From contig FR898232.1 of assembly GCA_000437375.1 (NCBI GenBank), positions 97,626 through 133,239 of the forward strand: a stretch of DNA of 35,614 bases. The letters run 5' to 3'. The stretch is from Eubacterium sp. CAG:841. Its GTDB lineage: Bacteria > Bacillota > Clostridia > Oscillospirales > CAG-272. Below, in pieces: positions 12,184 to 21,372 of the stretch (positions are counted from its first letter, which is position 1; each line of letters starts with the position of its first letter). Under the pieces are notes generated by a model, which worked only from the letters and a program-made list of their open reading frames with translations, was not told the DNA's origin and made no database searches. The position numbers were made by a program, and so were the translations under genes.

Positions 12184-14655
12184 TCAGATGCCGTTTTTAA
12201 GTCTGTTCATCTTCTCAATATCGGTGAAGTTGTGAGTCGAAACGTGACCGGGAAGAGGAAGGAGTCTGTCGTTTACGGCGTCTACGATAGTATCCGCCTG
12301 CGGGAAGAACCAAGGATCAAGCTCTTTTGAAGGAGTTATCCAGTTTCTTGAGCCTACAACCGTGGGCGGAGCATCGAGATAGTCGAATGCAAGTTCTGCA
12401 ATGTTGGAAGCCATATCTCTCATTACGGAGTTGCGGTCGCAAGCGTCGCCTGTGATGATTATTCTGCCGGTTTTCTTTACCGATTCGAGAACCTTTTCGT
12501 AATCGAACGGAACGATGCTGCGTGCGTCGATAACTTCGGCTTCAACGCCGTATTTTTCGTGGAGGATCTTTGCTGCGTCCATAGCGCGGTAAAGCGTTGC
12601 GCCGATGGAAAGGATTGTAACGTCCTTACCTTCGCGTTTGATATCGGGATCGCCGATTCTTATTTCATAAGGCGTTTCGGGAACTCCGCCCTTGTGGAAC
12701 TGTTCGCCGACATCGTAAATTCTCTGGCTTTCAAAGAAGATGACGGGGTCGGTTCCGTTCAAAGCTTCAGTCATAAGTCCCTTTGCATCATAAGGCGTTG
12801 CGGGGAATACAACCTTAAGTCCCGGAATGTGAGCGCAGAGAGCCGTCCAATCCTGGCTGTGCTGTGCGCCGTACTTGTTACCTACGGAAACGCGGAGTAC
12901 AACGGGCATTTTGAGAATTCCAGCGCTCATAGACTGCCACTTGGAAAGCTGATTGAAGATCTCATCGCCTGCGCAGCCGATAAAGTCGGCATACATAAGC
13001 TCAACTATCGCGCGTCCGCCTGCCATTGCATAGCCTACTGCCGAGCCGACAATCGCGGATTCGGAAATGGGAGAGTTAAAGAAGCGGTGATAGGGAATAG
13101 CTTCCGTAAGGCCTCTGTAAACGGCAAACGCACCGCCCCAATCGCGGTTGTCCTCGCCGTATGCGATAAGTGTGGGATCTTCATAGAATTTATCGAGGAT
13201 CGGCTCAAAGAGACCGTCGCGGAGACCGTAGATTTTCATCTTCGGAAGTGCTTTTCCGTCGGCGTCGAATGCCCAACGTGATTTTACCTTAAGCGATTTG
13301 AGCCTCGGATTTTCTTCCTTCGGGATGAGAACTTCCGCTTCTCTTGTAGGATCCATGCTCGGAACTTTCTTGTTCGAAAGCATAATGGAGGAGATAGCGT
13401 CGGGTTCTTTATCAAGATCCATTCTGGGAGATATCGTTTCGTCAACCGCAAGACGGCAGATCTTTGTCATGCGACGAACGATCGTATCGTAAACCGCATC
13501 AAGCTCTGCTTCCGTTGCAACGCCGCCAAGGATAAGCTTTGCTTTGTAAGCTTTGATCGGATCTGCGCTCTTCCATGCTTCGATCTCTTCCTGTGTTCTG
13601 TATGTGGAGGAGTCGGAAGGGGAGTGGCCTGTTGTTCTGTATGTGATAACTTCAAGCATTGCGGGGCCTTCTCCGCGAAGAAGAAGATCTTTCTTTCTTG
13701 TCGTTGCGTCGATGACTGCGAGCGGATCATAGCCGTTTACGCTTTCTGCGTGCATCTGATCGGGATTTACGCCGGCACCTACTCTTGCAGCCTGTCCCCA
13801 AGCCATCGTTTCGCCCTTTGTCTGGCCGCCCATTCCGTAGAAGTTATTGAATACGTTGAAGAGTATCGGCATACCGCCGCCTTCTCCCCAAAGCTGTTTT
13901 ATCTGATCCATCGAGGACATATTCAGCGCTTCGAGAACGGGACCTCTGCCGAGAGCGCCGTCGCCGGAGTTTGCTATTACGATACCTTTTTTGTGGTTCG
14001 ATCTCTTATAAAGAGCCGCACCGAGTGCTATTGCTGCCGATCCGCCGACGATGGCGTTGTTCGGGAATATACCGAAAGGAATAAAGAATGCGTGCATCGA
14101 GCCGCCGAGACCGCGATTGAAGCCCGTTCTTCTTGCGAAGATTTCGGCAAGCGCGCCGTAGAGGAGGAAGTCGATTGCAAGATCCTTTACATCGCCTTTG
14201 ACTTCTTCTTTGCCTTCGACAACGGAAAGGATCGAACCGTCAAGGAAGGTTTTCATTATATCGTAAAGCTCGGTGTTGTCGAGCTTTTTTATTGATGAGA
14301 GTCCCTTTGCTATTATTTCGCCGTGACTGCGGTGAGAACCGAAAGTGAAGTCGTTGTTGTCGAGGCAGTAAGCCTGACCGACAGCGGACGCTTCCTGACC
14401 GAGAGAAAGGTGAGCGGGACCGGGGTTGTTGTATTCAACGCCGTTGTAGACGCTCTTTGTCTTTATCTCGTTGAGCATAGTCTCAAACTCGCGGATTATC
14501 GCCATATCGCGATAAATGTTTATAAGGTCCTGCTTCGAATAGATTCTCTTTTCGTCTTCGATTGTAAGATTGTATTGGCAAACGGGAATATCGTGGAATC
14601 TGATAAAACCGCTGTCAAACGCTCTGTTGGGATCTACATATTGACTCTTAGGCAT
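12184..14655 (-). CDS. Thiamine-dependent 2-oxoacid dehydrogenase E1, fused alpha and beta subunits
   Basis: 823 residues. The E1 component decarboxylates a 2-oxoacid (or cleaves acetoin) with thiamine diphosphate and passes the acyl group to lipoyl-E2. The alpha half (about 50-400) has PGPAHLSLGQEASAVG, FGSHRSHGEIIAKG and the ThDP motif GDGALGRGPVLEALN...NN. The beta half (about 480-800) has IAYGEDNRDWGGAF, FFNSPISESAIVGSAVGYAM (catalytic Glu) and GAQHSQDWTALCAHIPGLKV. Usually two separate genes. It lies in one operon after E2 and E3. The substrate is not certain: pyruvate, branched-chain 2-oxoacids and acetoin all remain possible. The ribosome site is weak (AAAGAGAG). Confidence 0.92.
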   Translation of the reverse strand: MPKSQYVDPNRAFDSGFIRFHDIPVCQYNLTIEDEKRIYSKQDLINIYRDMAIIREFETMLNEIKTKSVYNGVEYNNPGPAHLSLGQEASAVGQAYCLDNNDFTFGSHRSHGEIIAKGLSSIKKLDNTELYDIMKTFLDGSILSVVEGKEEVKGDVKDLAIDFLLYGALAEIFARRTGFNRGLGGSMHAFFIPFGIFPNNAIVGGSAAIALGAALYKRSNHKKGIVIANSGDGALGRGPVLEALNMSSMDQIKQLWGEGGGMPILFNVFNNFYGMGGQTKGETMAWGQAARVGAGVNPDQMHAESVNGYDPLAVIDATTRKKDLLLRGEGPAMLEVITYRTTGHSPSDSSTYRTQEEIEAWKSADPIKAYKAKLILGGVATEAELDAVYDTIVRRMTKICRLAVDETISPRMDLDKEPDAISSIMLSNKKVPSMDPTREAEVLIPKEENPRLKSLKVKSRWAFDADGKALPKMKIYGLRDGLFEPILDKFYEDPTLIAYGEDNRDWGGAFAVYRGLTEAIPYHRFFNSPISESAIVGSAVGYAMAGGRAIVELMYADFIGCAGDEIFNQLSKWQSMSAGILKMPVVLRVSVGNKYGAQHSQDWTALCAHIPGLKVVFPATPYDAKGLMTEALNGTDPVIFFESQRIYDVGEQFHKGGVPETPYEIRIGDPDIKREGKDVTILSIGATLYRAMDAAKILHEKYGVEAEVIDARSIVPFDYEKVLESVKKTGRIIITGDACDRNSVMRDMASNIAELAFDYLDAPPTVVGSRNWITPSKELDPWFFPQADTIVDAVNDRLLPLPGHVSTHNFTDIEKMNRLKNGI

Positions 14656-14740
14656 GATTTTAATCTCTCTTTCCCGGCGGACTTGTTAGTTGCGATCTTC
14701 CCGCCGCCGCAAGGGAGAATCGCTTTTATTATTTTTTTGT

Positions 14741-16102
14741 TTATGCCATGAACATAGCTTCGCGGATCACTTCGCAAACGGTGGGATGCGGGAATACGAA
14801 CTTTTTAACATCGTCAACGCGCATTTCTTTTTCAACCATCATTGCCGCGCCGTAAATTATTTCGGAAGCGTAATTTCCTATCATATGAACGCCGAGAAGC
14901 TTTTTGTGTTCTTTATCTACAACAAGCTTCACTATTCCGTCGCCGCCTTCGTTTTCGGCAACATATCTGCCGCTGTATTTCAGCGTTACAGAGACCGTCT
15001 TTGCGTCAAGTCCTTTTGCTTTTATGCTTTCGCCCGTTTCACCTACGGAGGCGACTTCGGGATTTGTATATATAACTGAAGGAATTGAAAGGTAATTTAC
15101 TTTTTCTTTTCCGCCAAGCATGTTGGCAACAGCGACCTCGCCCTCGCGATATGCGGTATGAGCGAGCATTGATTTACCGTTTACATCGCCTGCCGCCCAT
15201 ATTCCGGGAACGCTTGTACGACAGTATTCGTCTGTGACGATTGCTCCTCTTTCGGTGATAACGCCGACGTTTTCAAGACCTATGCCCTGAGTGTGCGCCC
15301 GTCTGCCGATGGATACGAGAACTTTGTCCGCGTCCACGCTTTCGGTTTTGCCGTCTTTTTCGTAAACCACTTTTCCGTCGCTTACCTTTGTGACCTTAGC
15401 TCCGAGAATAAAGTTTACGCCCTTTTTCTGATAATTTTTAAGAAGTATTTTTGAAATTTCGCCGTCTGTCGGTCCTGCGATATGATCGAGCATTTCCACT
15501 ACCGTTACCTGCGAGCCTGCGGAGCAGAAGTATGACGCCATTTCAAGACCTATAACTCCGCCGCCGATGACCGTAAGCTTTGCGGGGACGGTCGTCATAT
15601 CGAGGATTTCGCGGTTTGTCATTGCAAAGCCGCCGGCAACTGACTCGCGGAGTCCCTCTATCGGAGGAACGAGAGCGTCCGAACCTGTGCAGATAAGAAG
15701 GCGTGCGCCTTTATATTCCTTGCCTGCCGCTTCGACCGTAAAGCCTTCGGAATCTCTTCCTTTTATAACACCGAACTCGGATACTACATCGACTCCTGCG
15801 CTTTTAAGCTGCATTGCGATTCCGCCTGTGAGCTGTTTTACTACTTTGTTCTTTCTTCCGACCACAAATGCGTGATCGAGAGAGGAGCCTTCGCACTTTA
15901 CGCCGTAGGCGTCGCCGTGCTTGGTATAATCAAATATTTTCGCGCTGTAAAGAAGAGTTTTTGTCGGAACGCAGCCTTCATTCAGGCATACGCCGCCGAG
16001 CGCTCTGCCTTCAAGCACGAGGGTCTTAAGCCCTTTATGAGCAGCGCGTTCAGCCGCATTGTAGCCTGCCGGTCCACCGCCCAATACGATAAGATCATAC
16101 AT
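14741..16102 (-). CDS. lpdA: Dihydrolipoyl dehydrogenase (E3)
   Basis: 453 residues. A flavoprotein that reoxidises dihydrolipoyl-E2 and reduces NAD. The FAD site is at the N-terminus (VLGGGPAGYNAAERA), followed by the redox disulfide Cys39/Cys44 in GGVCLNEGCVPTK. The NAD site is GGGVIGLEMASYFCSAGSQV, the second FAD contact is GIWAAGDV, and the C-terminal catalytic His is in FPHPTVCEVIREA. There is no N-terminal lipoyl domain, unlike some Gram-positive E3 proteins. It sits between E2 and E1 in the operon. Confidence 0.97.
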   Translation of the reverse strand: MYDLIVLGGGPAGYNAAERAAHKGLKTLVLEGRALGGVCLNEGCVPTKTLLYSAKIFDYTKHGDAYGVKCEGSSLDHAFVVGRKNKVVKQLTGGIAMQLKSAGVDVVSEFGVIKGRDSEGFTVEAAGKEYKGARLLICTGSDALVPPIEGLRESVAGGFAMTNREILDMTTVPAKLTVIGGGVIGLEMASYFCSAGSQVTVVEMLDHIAGPTDGEISKILLKNYQKKGVNFILGAKVTKVSDGKVVYEKDGKTESVDADKVLVSIGRRAHTQGIGLENVGVITERGAIVTDEYCRTSVPGIWAAGDVNGKSMLAHTAYREGEVAVANMLGGKEKVNYLSIPSVIYTNPEVASVGETGESIKAKGLDAKTVSVTLKYSGRYVAENEGGDGIVKLVVDKEHKKLLGVHMIGNYASEIIYGAAMMVEKEMRVDDVKKFVFPHPTVCEVIREAMFMA

Positions 16103-16192
16103 TTTGTTTTCCGTTTCTCAGCGGCTGTGTATTTTTCTTTTGTATCCGCGCTCGCCGCTGTGAGCGGGAATACTATACTTTTGTATAAAAAG

Positions 16193-17515
16193 TTAAATTG
16201 TCAGCAGCAGATTGAAGTTTTCAAGATTGCGCACAAGCTCGGAAAGGAATTTTGCGGCGGGAGCGCCGTCAACTGCTCTGTGGTCTATTGTAAGAGAAAG
16301 CGGTATGCAGGGATAGAATACGGGGGCTCCGTCTTTTTCCTTTATTCTTTTTGTCAGCGAGCAAACGCCGAGTATTGCCGTCTGAGGAGGATTGATAACG
16401 GGAGTAAAGCTTTCAATTCCCGTAGGACCGATGTTGCTTATCGTAAACGAAGCGCCTTTGAGCACATCGGGATTTGCTTTTCCGCTCTGGCAGTCGGCAG
16501 CGAGCGTCTTCGCCTGCTTTGCAAGCTCGGAAAGCGTAAGCTTCTGTGCGTCGAATACTGTGGGGACCATAAGTCCTCTTTCCGTGTCAACCGCTATGCC
16601 GAGATGAACGCCGTCGAAGTATCTCATTGTGTCGCCGCCGATGAGGTTTGCGTTAAGCGCTTTATATTTTCCCGTTGCGAGAGTTTTCGCTACGGCGAAG
16701 AGTATCATATCATTGTATGTTATGTTTCCTATGCCCATAGCTTCGCCGCCGGTTTTGAGACTTGCTCTGAGCGCGACGAGAGCCGACGCGTCAAACGAAG
16801 TAGTGAGGGTAAGCTGAGCAAGCTCTGTAAGGGAGGCATGCATGGATTTTGAGATAACCTTGCGTATCTGGGACAATTTCTCGTCCGTGTAGCCTGTTTT
16901 TGCTTCGGGAGCGGCTGCGGGAATATGGAATTCTTCTGCTTTCGGTTCCGCAAATATGACTTTTTCGCCGCGAAGGAGCTTTTCCGATGTTTCCGCGCTT
17001 ACTGTCAGACCTGCGTCAAGCACTTTCTGAACGTCGCGTTCTATTATTCTTCCGCTTGGACCTGTGGGCACCGCTTTTGAAATATCGGCGTCGGTCTTTG
17101 CCGCGAGGTTTCTTGCTCTGGGAGATATTTTAAGTCTGCCGCCTTCTGCGGTTGCGGTACCGGTTGCCTCTTCCGACACCTTTACGGGAGCTTCCTCTTT
17201 CTTTTCTTCGGCGGGAGCATCGGCGGGAGCGGCTGAGTTTTCTTCCTTTTTAGGTATGAGGGAAGAGATATCTTCTCCTTCGTTTCCTATTATGCACACT
17301 GTTTCGAGGCAGGGAACATCATCGCCTTCTGCGGCGAAAACCTTGAGAAGCGTGCCTTCTGCCGTTGCTGCTTCGTCAAAAGCGGATTTATCCGTCTCGT
17401 ACGAAAACAGCACGTCGCCTACGCTGACTTTATCGCCGACTTTTTTCTTCCATTCGGTGATGATGCAGCTTTCTACGCTTTGACCTTGTCGGGGCATGAT
17501 TACAGCTGTTGCCAT
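16193..17515 (-). CDS. Dihydrolipoamide acyltransferase (E2)
   Basis: 440 residues from the ATG at 17515. An ATG at 17530 is possible but has no ribosome site, whereas GGAG lies 9 nt before 17515 and MATAVIMPRQGQ fits the family start. Domains: one lipoyl domain (1-80, lipoyl lysine in SYETDKSAF, about Lys43), an Ala/Pro/Glu-rich linker, an E3/E1-binding domain (KISPRARNLAAKTDADISKA), a second linker, and the catalytic domain ending SLTIDHRAVDGAPAAKFLSE with the HRxxDG motif. It forms the core of the dehydrogenase complex and transfers the acyl group to CoA. Confidence 0.95.
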   Translation of the reverse strand: MATAVIMPRQGQSVESCIITEWKKKVGDKVSVGDVLFSYETDKSAFDEAATAEGTLLKVFAAEGDDVPCLETVCIIGNEGEDISSLIPKKEENSAAPADAPAEEKKEEAPVKVSEEATGTATAEGGRLKISPRARNLAAKTDADISKAVPTGPSGRIIERDVQKVLDAGLTVSAETSEKLLRGEKVIFAEPKAEEFHIPAAAPEAKTGYTDEKLSQIRKVISKSMHASLTELAQLTLTTSFDASALVALRASLKTGGEAMGIGNITYNDMILFAVAKTLATGKYKALNANLIGGDTMRYFDGVHLGIAVDTERGLMVPTVFDAQKLTLSELAKQAKTLAADCQSGKANPDVLKGASFTISNIGPTGIESFTPVINPPQTAILGVCSLTKRIKEKDGAPVFYPCIPLSLTIDHRAVDGAPAAKFLSELVRNLENFNLLLTI

Positions 17516-17591
17516 GTTTGTTTTCTCCATTTCCGACGGAGGGGATTTGTTTTTCGCGCCGACTCTCCGTCTCAGACGGCGCTTTGATTTT

Positions 17592-18362
17592 TTATTCGGC
17601 TATTATAATGCGGACTCCGGCTTCCGTGAATCTGCGGTTTATCGCAGGCGGAAGCTCTCTGTCGGTGATTACGGCGTAAAGTCCCGTTTCCGTGCTGAAA
17701 GTGTAGGGAAGATTGCGGTCGATTTTGTCGCCGTCCATAAGCATTATCACCCGACGAGCTTTACTTATAACGTATTTTTTGAGTTCACACTCTGCATAGT
17801 TGCCGCAGGAAAATCCGCATTTTTCGGAATATCCCGAAGGCACGACGAACGCCGTGTCAATGTTTATTCCGTCTATGAATTTGATTGCCTGCATACCTGA
17901 AACCGAAAGGTTTTCGTGGTTTATCATTCCTCCCACGAGGTTTACTATCGGTTTTTGCTTTTTGGCAAGCTCGATTGCAACGTGCGGGCCCGTTGTTGTT
18001 ACGGTAAAACGTTCGTCCGCAACGATAGAGGCGAGTCTGAGCGCTGTCGTTCCCGAATCGATGAAGATCGATCTTCCGGTTTCGACAAAGCCTGTAGCAC
18101 ATTCCGCTATGCGTGTTTTTTCTTCCGTTGCCTCGTAAAGTCTTTTGCCGAAGTCATCCTCGGCGGAAGTTGTAAGAAACTTCATCGATCTTGCTCCGCC
18201 GCGCACCTTGATAAGCTCGCCTTTGGATTCAAGACGGTCGATATCGCGGCGCAACGTCATACTTGTCACCTCCGGAAAGAGCTTTTCAAGCTCTCCGAGC
18301 GACACAAACGGGTGCGATGAAAGAAGATCGCGTATGCTTTCAAGCCGTTCTTTCTGAGTCAT
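17592..18362 (-). CDS. DeoR/GlpR-family transcriptional regulator
   Basis: 256 residues from the ATG at 18362 (AAGGAGG ribosome site); a longer in-frame start lacks one. N-terminal DeoR helix-turn-helix (about 3-57, with VSLGELEKLFPEVTSMTLRR and DIDRLESKGELIKVRGGA), then the sugar-isomerase-like effector domain (IFIDSGTTALRLASIV, VNLVGGMINHENLSVSG, KKYVISKARRVIMLMDGDKI). DeoR proteins usually answer to phosphorylated sugars. It is the first gene of the dehydrogenase operon, 60-75 bp before E2, and probably controls itself and the complex. A DeoR member over an E1-E2-E3 operon is unusual. Confidence 0.88.
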   Translation of the reverse strand: MTQKERLESIRDLLSSHPFVSLGELEKLFPEVTSMTLRRDIDRLESKGELIKVRGGARSMKFLTTSAEDDFGKRLYEATEEKTRIAECATGFVETGRSIFIDSGTTALRLASIVADERFTVTTTGPHVAIELAKKQKPIVNLVGGMINHENLSVSGMQAIKFIDGINIDTAFVVPSGYSEKCGFSCGNYAECELKKYVISKARRVIMLMDGDKIDRNLPYTFSTETGLYAVITDRELPPAINRRFTEAGVRIIIAE

Positions 18363-18393
18363 ATAAGTCCTCCTTTCACAGCTTGGAGTCAAA

Positions 18394-18422
18394 TGTTCAT
18401 ATGTATAACATTTTGCAATGTT
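18394..18422 (-). promoter_or_regulatory. Candidate operators between the promoter and the DeoR-type gene
   Basis: Two overlapping inverted repeats: TGTTCATATGTATAACA (18394-18410) and AACATT-TTGC-AATGTT (18407-18422), sharing the AACA half. A further short palindrome, CATTTCAAATG (18431-18441), lies in the promoter spacer. TGTT/AACA half-sites next to a DeoR-family gene suggest autoregulation. Confidence 0.5.
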
Positions 18423-18423
18423 A

Positions 18424-18452
18424 ATTATATCATTTCAAATGTGAATTGTCAA
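18424..18452 (-). promoter_or_regulatory. Sigma-A promoter of the dehydrogenase operon
   Basis: Minus-strand TTGACA (18452-18447), 17-nt spacer, TATAAT (18429-18424). It is a full consensus promoter, with palindromes inside and just after it, so strong transcription under repression is plausible. Confidence 0.85.
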
Positions 18453-18629
18453 CATAATAAGTGTAAATAACGATAAAATATCACATTCGGCGGAATCGTA
18501 TAAAAATCGGATATCAGGGCAGAAAATTTTCTTGAAAACAGGAAAAAACATGAAAAACAAAGCGAATTCGTATGTGGACAATGTGGAAAAACAATGTGTA
18601 AAAATCAATTATACAATTGTATTAAAAAC

Positions 18630-18677
18630 AAAAACGCCGTTTTTACACGGAGTTTTCCGCAAAAAACGGCGTTTTTT
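18630..18677. terminator. Terminator after the small membrane protein gene
   Basis: AAAAACGCCGTTTTT pairs with AAAAAACGGCGTTTTTT around a 15-nt loop. It lies 4 bp after the minus-strand stop at 18681 and has A/T runs on both sides. The 18.45-18.63 kb stretch before it holds no gene. Confidence 0.85.
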
Positions 18678-18680
18678 CGC

Positions 18681-18929
18681 CTATTCCGACTTTTCCTTTG
18701 CCAGCTTTTCGGCTTCGCGCTTTACCTTGCGCTGATGGCAGAGCTTTTTAACAGCGCCCATTGAAAGCGTCAAAAAAAGCGCTCCCATAGCGGCAAGAAT
18801 AAGATCGACGAGAGAAAAACGAAGTCGCAGTTCGATGTTATTTTCGGTCATCGCATCCCAACAGCTTGCAGCTGACTTGCCGACATCTTTTATAGCCGTT
18901 TTGGTCATCTTTATATCAGCCATATCCAT
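18681..18929 (-). CDS. Small single-helix membrane protein, unknown function
   Basis: 82 residues. A hydrophilic N-terminus (MDMADIKMTKTAIKDVGKSA) is followed by one hydrophobic helix (LVDLILAAMGALFLTLSMGAV) and a strongly charged basic C-terminus (KKLCHQRKVKREAEKLAKEKSE). Not recognised. It lies about 80 bp downstream of the DD-carboxypeptidase-like gene and before a strong terminator, so it is probably the last gene of the ribF operon. The ribosome site is poor (AAAGG, 12 nt away). Confidence 0.55.
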   Translation of the reverse strand: MDMADIKMTKTAIKDVGKSAASCWDAMTENNIELRLRFSLVDLILAAMGALFLTLSMGAVKKLCHQRKVKREAEKLAKEKSE

Positions 18930-19011
18930 TAAGGGTTTCTGCCTTTCGGTTTTTGCCGGAAGAAAAAATCCGCCGGCAAAAATATTTTTTGCGCGACGGA
19001 TGATTTTTATG

Positions 19012-20319
19012 TTATTTTTTTGTGTTAGCTTTTTTCATCAGCACGAAAATTCTGACAAATGTGAAAAGCACGGTGATCGCAATGATGACAGATATTGCTA
19101 TTACAAACGGTTTTGACTTCATTGCGTTTTTTATGCTCGCTTTCAGTGAAAGAGATGCGCTTCTTTCGGCGTCAAGCTTGGTTATTATCGGGACTTTTCC
19201 GAGAACTTTTCCGTCGAGCGTGAGCGTCAGCTCTCCGACCTCTGTTCCTCTGCGGACGGGAGCCGTGAGCGATTTTTCATAATATTCCGCAGTTCTTACT
19301 ATTTTCGATGTATCGGTATCCTTCGGCAGAAACGCAAAAACATCGTTTTTGGCGGCGACGGTAACGTAATTTCTCTGTTTTGAAAGCGAAACTGGAAGCT
19401 CACCTATAACGTCTGCGGTGCCTGAAATTTTAATAAGCGCAAAATTTCCGAGCGCCCATTCGATAAGGGATTTTGCATCTGTATATGCGTACATTTCTCC
19501 GCCGCTTCCGTCCTTTGATCCCATTACCACACAGACGAATGAAAACGCTTTTTCAGAGGCTGAAGTTATAACGCATCTGCCCGCGTCGTCGGTAAATCCC
19601 ACGCTCATTCCTTCTGCTTTAGAGTAGAGATATTTGCTTGTGGAGTAGTTTGCAAGAAAAGCGTTTTTGGTGTAGACCGTGCGTGCTTTGCTTGTCTCGC
19701 TTTCCGGTATTTTATATGTTTTTGTGTTGCATGCCTGCATATATTTTTGATTTTTTCTTGCATAACATGCGATAAGCGCTGTGTCGCGCGCGGTTGTATG
19801 CGCACCTCTTGCATCAAGTCCCGTAGGATTTGCATATGCGGTAGACGTTGCGCCGATTTCACGCGCCTTGCGATTCATCATAGCGACGAATTCCGTAACG
19901 TTGCCTGCTATGTCTATTGCGAGGGCATTTGCCGCGTCGCTTGCACCTCCTACTATCATCGCATAGATAAGATCTATCGCGCGGATCTGTTCGCCTTCCT
20001 TTAAGTTTATCACGGCTCCGCCATAGATGTCGCTTAAAGCTGCGGATGTTACGGTTACGAGCTTTTCCTCATTTCCCGCATAATGCTCAAAAGCAAGAAC
20101 TCCGGCAAGTATTTTTGCGGAAGGTCCGGGCGCGATCTTTTTATCGGCGTTTTTGGTATAGACCGCTTCCGAATATTCGGTGTTCATAACGCATATGTTT
20201 TCAGCGTGCAGATTGCCATTGAAGTCAGCAGCACAGACGGGAAAAGTAAATTGTATCAAAAGCAATAATGCAGCGCACATAAAGATAATTGCACGTTTTA
20301 TACTTTTGTGTAACTTCAT
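19012..20319 (-). CDS. DD-carboxypeptidase (DacF/PBP5-type) homologue with altered active site
   Basis: 435 residues. Overall plan of peptidase S11 D-Ala-D-Ala carboxypeptidases: signal peptide (8-31), a transpeptidase-like domain (about 35-270), a C-terminal beta domain (about 290-375) and, unusually, a C-terminal membrane helix (about 407-428). All three active-site motifs are changed. SxxK reads P66-S-A-K69, with Pro where the nucleophile should be; SGN reads G125-A-S; KTG reads S239-V-G. Surrounding scaffold is well kept (SDAANALA, NPTGLDARGAHTTARDTALIA, GFTDDAGRCVI). It probably binds or scaffolds peptidoglycan rather than hydrolysing it. Its ATG overlaps the ribF stop. Confidence 0.85.
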   Translation of the reverse strand: MKLHKSIKRAIIFMCAALLLLIQFTFPVCAADFNGNLHAENICVMNTEYSEAVYTKNADKKIAPGPSAKILAGVLAFEHYAGNEEKLVTVTSAALSDIYGGAVINLKEGEQIRAIDLIYAMIVGGASDAANALAIDIAGNVTEFVAMMNRKAREIGATSTAYANPTGLDARGAHTTARDTALIACYARKNQKYMQACNTKTYKIPESETSKARTVYTKNAFLANYSTSKYLYSKAEGMSVGFTDDAGRCVITSASEKAFSFVCVVMGSKDGSGGEMYAYTDAKSLIEWALGNFALIKISGTADVIGELPVSLSKQRNYVTVAAKNDVFAFLPKDTDTSKIVRTAEYYEKSLTAPVRRGTEVGELTLTLDGKVLGKVPIITKLDAERSASLSLKASIKNAMKSKPFVIAISVIIAITVLFTFVRIFVLMKKANTKK

Positions 20320-21263
20320 TGATTATATCCTTTTGAGAAAAACAGTTCTTCGGTTTTCAGTACGTCGGCATTTATTGCCGATTTAAGTTCATCGATAGAA
20401 GAGAATTTCTTTTCGTCTCTTAGAAAGTGATAAAGCCTTACGGAGACTGTCTCCCCGTAAAGGTCGCCCGAAAAATCGATTATGTGTGATTCACAGTTTA
20501 TGTTTTCTGTATTTTTTATAACAGTAGGTCTTACGCCTATGTTCGCGACCGCAATATATTCTTTTCCTTTTATATTGCATTTTGCGGCATATACGCCGTG
20601 ACGCGGAATAACGTATCCCGCCGGAAACACCTGGTTTATTGTGGGAAGTCCGAGTGTTCTTCCGAGCTTATGACCTTCGCTTATGGGGAGAGAAACGGTA
20701 AACTCTCTGCCGAGCATTTCATTTGCCTTTTCAATGTCTCCGTCCTCGATAAGAGTGCGGATCGCGGACGAGCTGATAATTTCTCCTTCGGCTGTTTTTA
20801 CAGCGTCGACCGTTATAACGTTTGCCCCGCGCTTTGAAAATTCTTTTGAAAGCAATGCGGGCGTTCCGGCGGCATTTTTGCCGAATCTGAAATTGTATCC
20901 GCACACGGCGGTGCGGACTCTGCACTTGCCGTAAAGCAGATCGGCTGCGAAATCTTCCGGCGACATATCTTTTACGGCGGGGAAGTCTTCGAGTATGGCA
21001 AGTTCGATTCCGGCTTCGGCGAACAAACCCAGCTTTTGCTCGGTTGTCGTCAGCGCGGAAAAATTCCTGTCTCCCATGCAGACGCGCGGATGTGTGGCAA
21101 ACGTCCATACTGCACTGTGCGTACAGCCGTTTTTTTCAGCCGCTTTTTGCAGAAGCGCCAAATGACCTTTATGAACGCCGTCAAAATTTCCGACTGCGCA
21201 GGATAAAGACATATCATTATTAAGTTCGGTTCGGAGTCCTGTTTTCAAATCAATTACGATCAT
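20316..21263 (-). CDS. ribF: Bifunctional riboflavin kinase / FAD synthetase
   Basis: 315 residues. Makes FMN and then FAD from riboflavin and ATP. The N-terminal nucleotidyltransferase domain (about 1-185) has AVGNFDGVHKGHLALLQKA and CGYNFRFGKNAAGT; SSSAIRTLIEDGDIEKANEM leads to the C-terminal riboflavin kinase domain (about 190-310) with GHKLGRTLGLPTINQ, HGVYAAKC and NIGVRPTV. AAAGG lies about 10 nt upstream of the ATG. First gene of a three-gene unit with the DD-carboxypeptidase-like protein. Confidence 0.96.
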   Translation of the reverse strand: MIVIDLKTGLRTELNNDMSLSCAVGNFDGVHKGHLALLQKAAEKNGCTHSAVWTFATHPRVCMGDRNFSALTTTEQKLGLFAEAGIELAILEDFPAVKDMSPEDFAADLLYGKCRVRTAVCGYNFRFGKNAAGTPALLSKEFSKRGANVITVDAVKTAEGEIISSSAIRTLIEDGDIEKANEMLGREFTVSLPISEGHKLGRTLGLPTINQVFPAGYVIPRHGVYAAKCNIKGKEYIAVANIGVRPTVIKNTENINCESHIIDFSGDLYGETVSVRLYHFLRDEKKFSSIDELKSAINADVLKTEELFFSKGYNQ

Positions 21264-21296
21264 ATCTTCTGCCTTTTGAAAAAATATTACCTAATT

Positions 21297-21325
21297 ATAA
21301 TATACGATTTTCGGGAAAAAATCAA
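21297..21325 (-). promoter_or_regulatory. Likely promoter of ribF
   Basis: Minus-strand TTGATT (21325-21320), 17-nt spacer, TATTAT (21302-21297), about 34 bp upstream of the ribF ATG. Confidence 0.55.
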
Positions 21326-21372
21326 TAGGTAAGCGACGCTGAGAAAAAATATAAATTTTTTTGAAAAAAGTA

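Noticed and set aside
15872..16852. 326-codon plus-strand frame across lpdA and E2
   Set aside because: It spans two recognised genes and their spacer on the other strand, with no family features.
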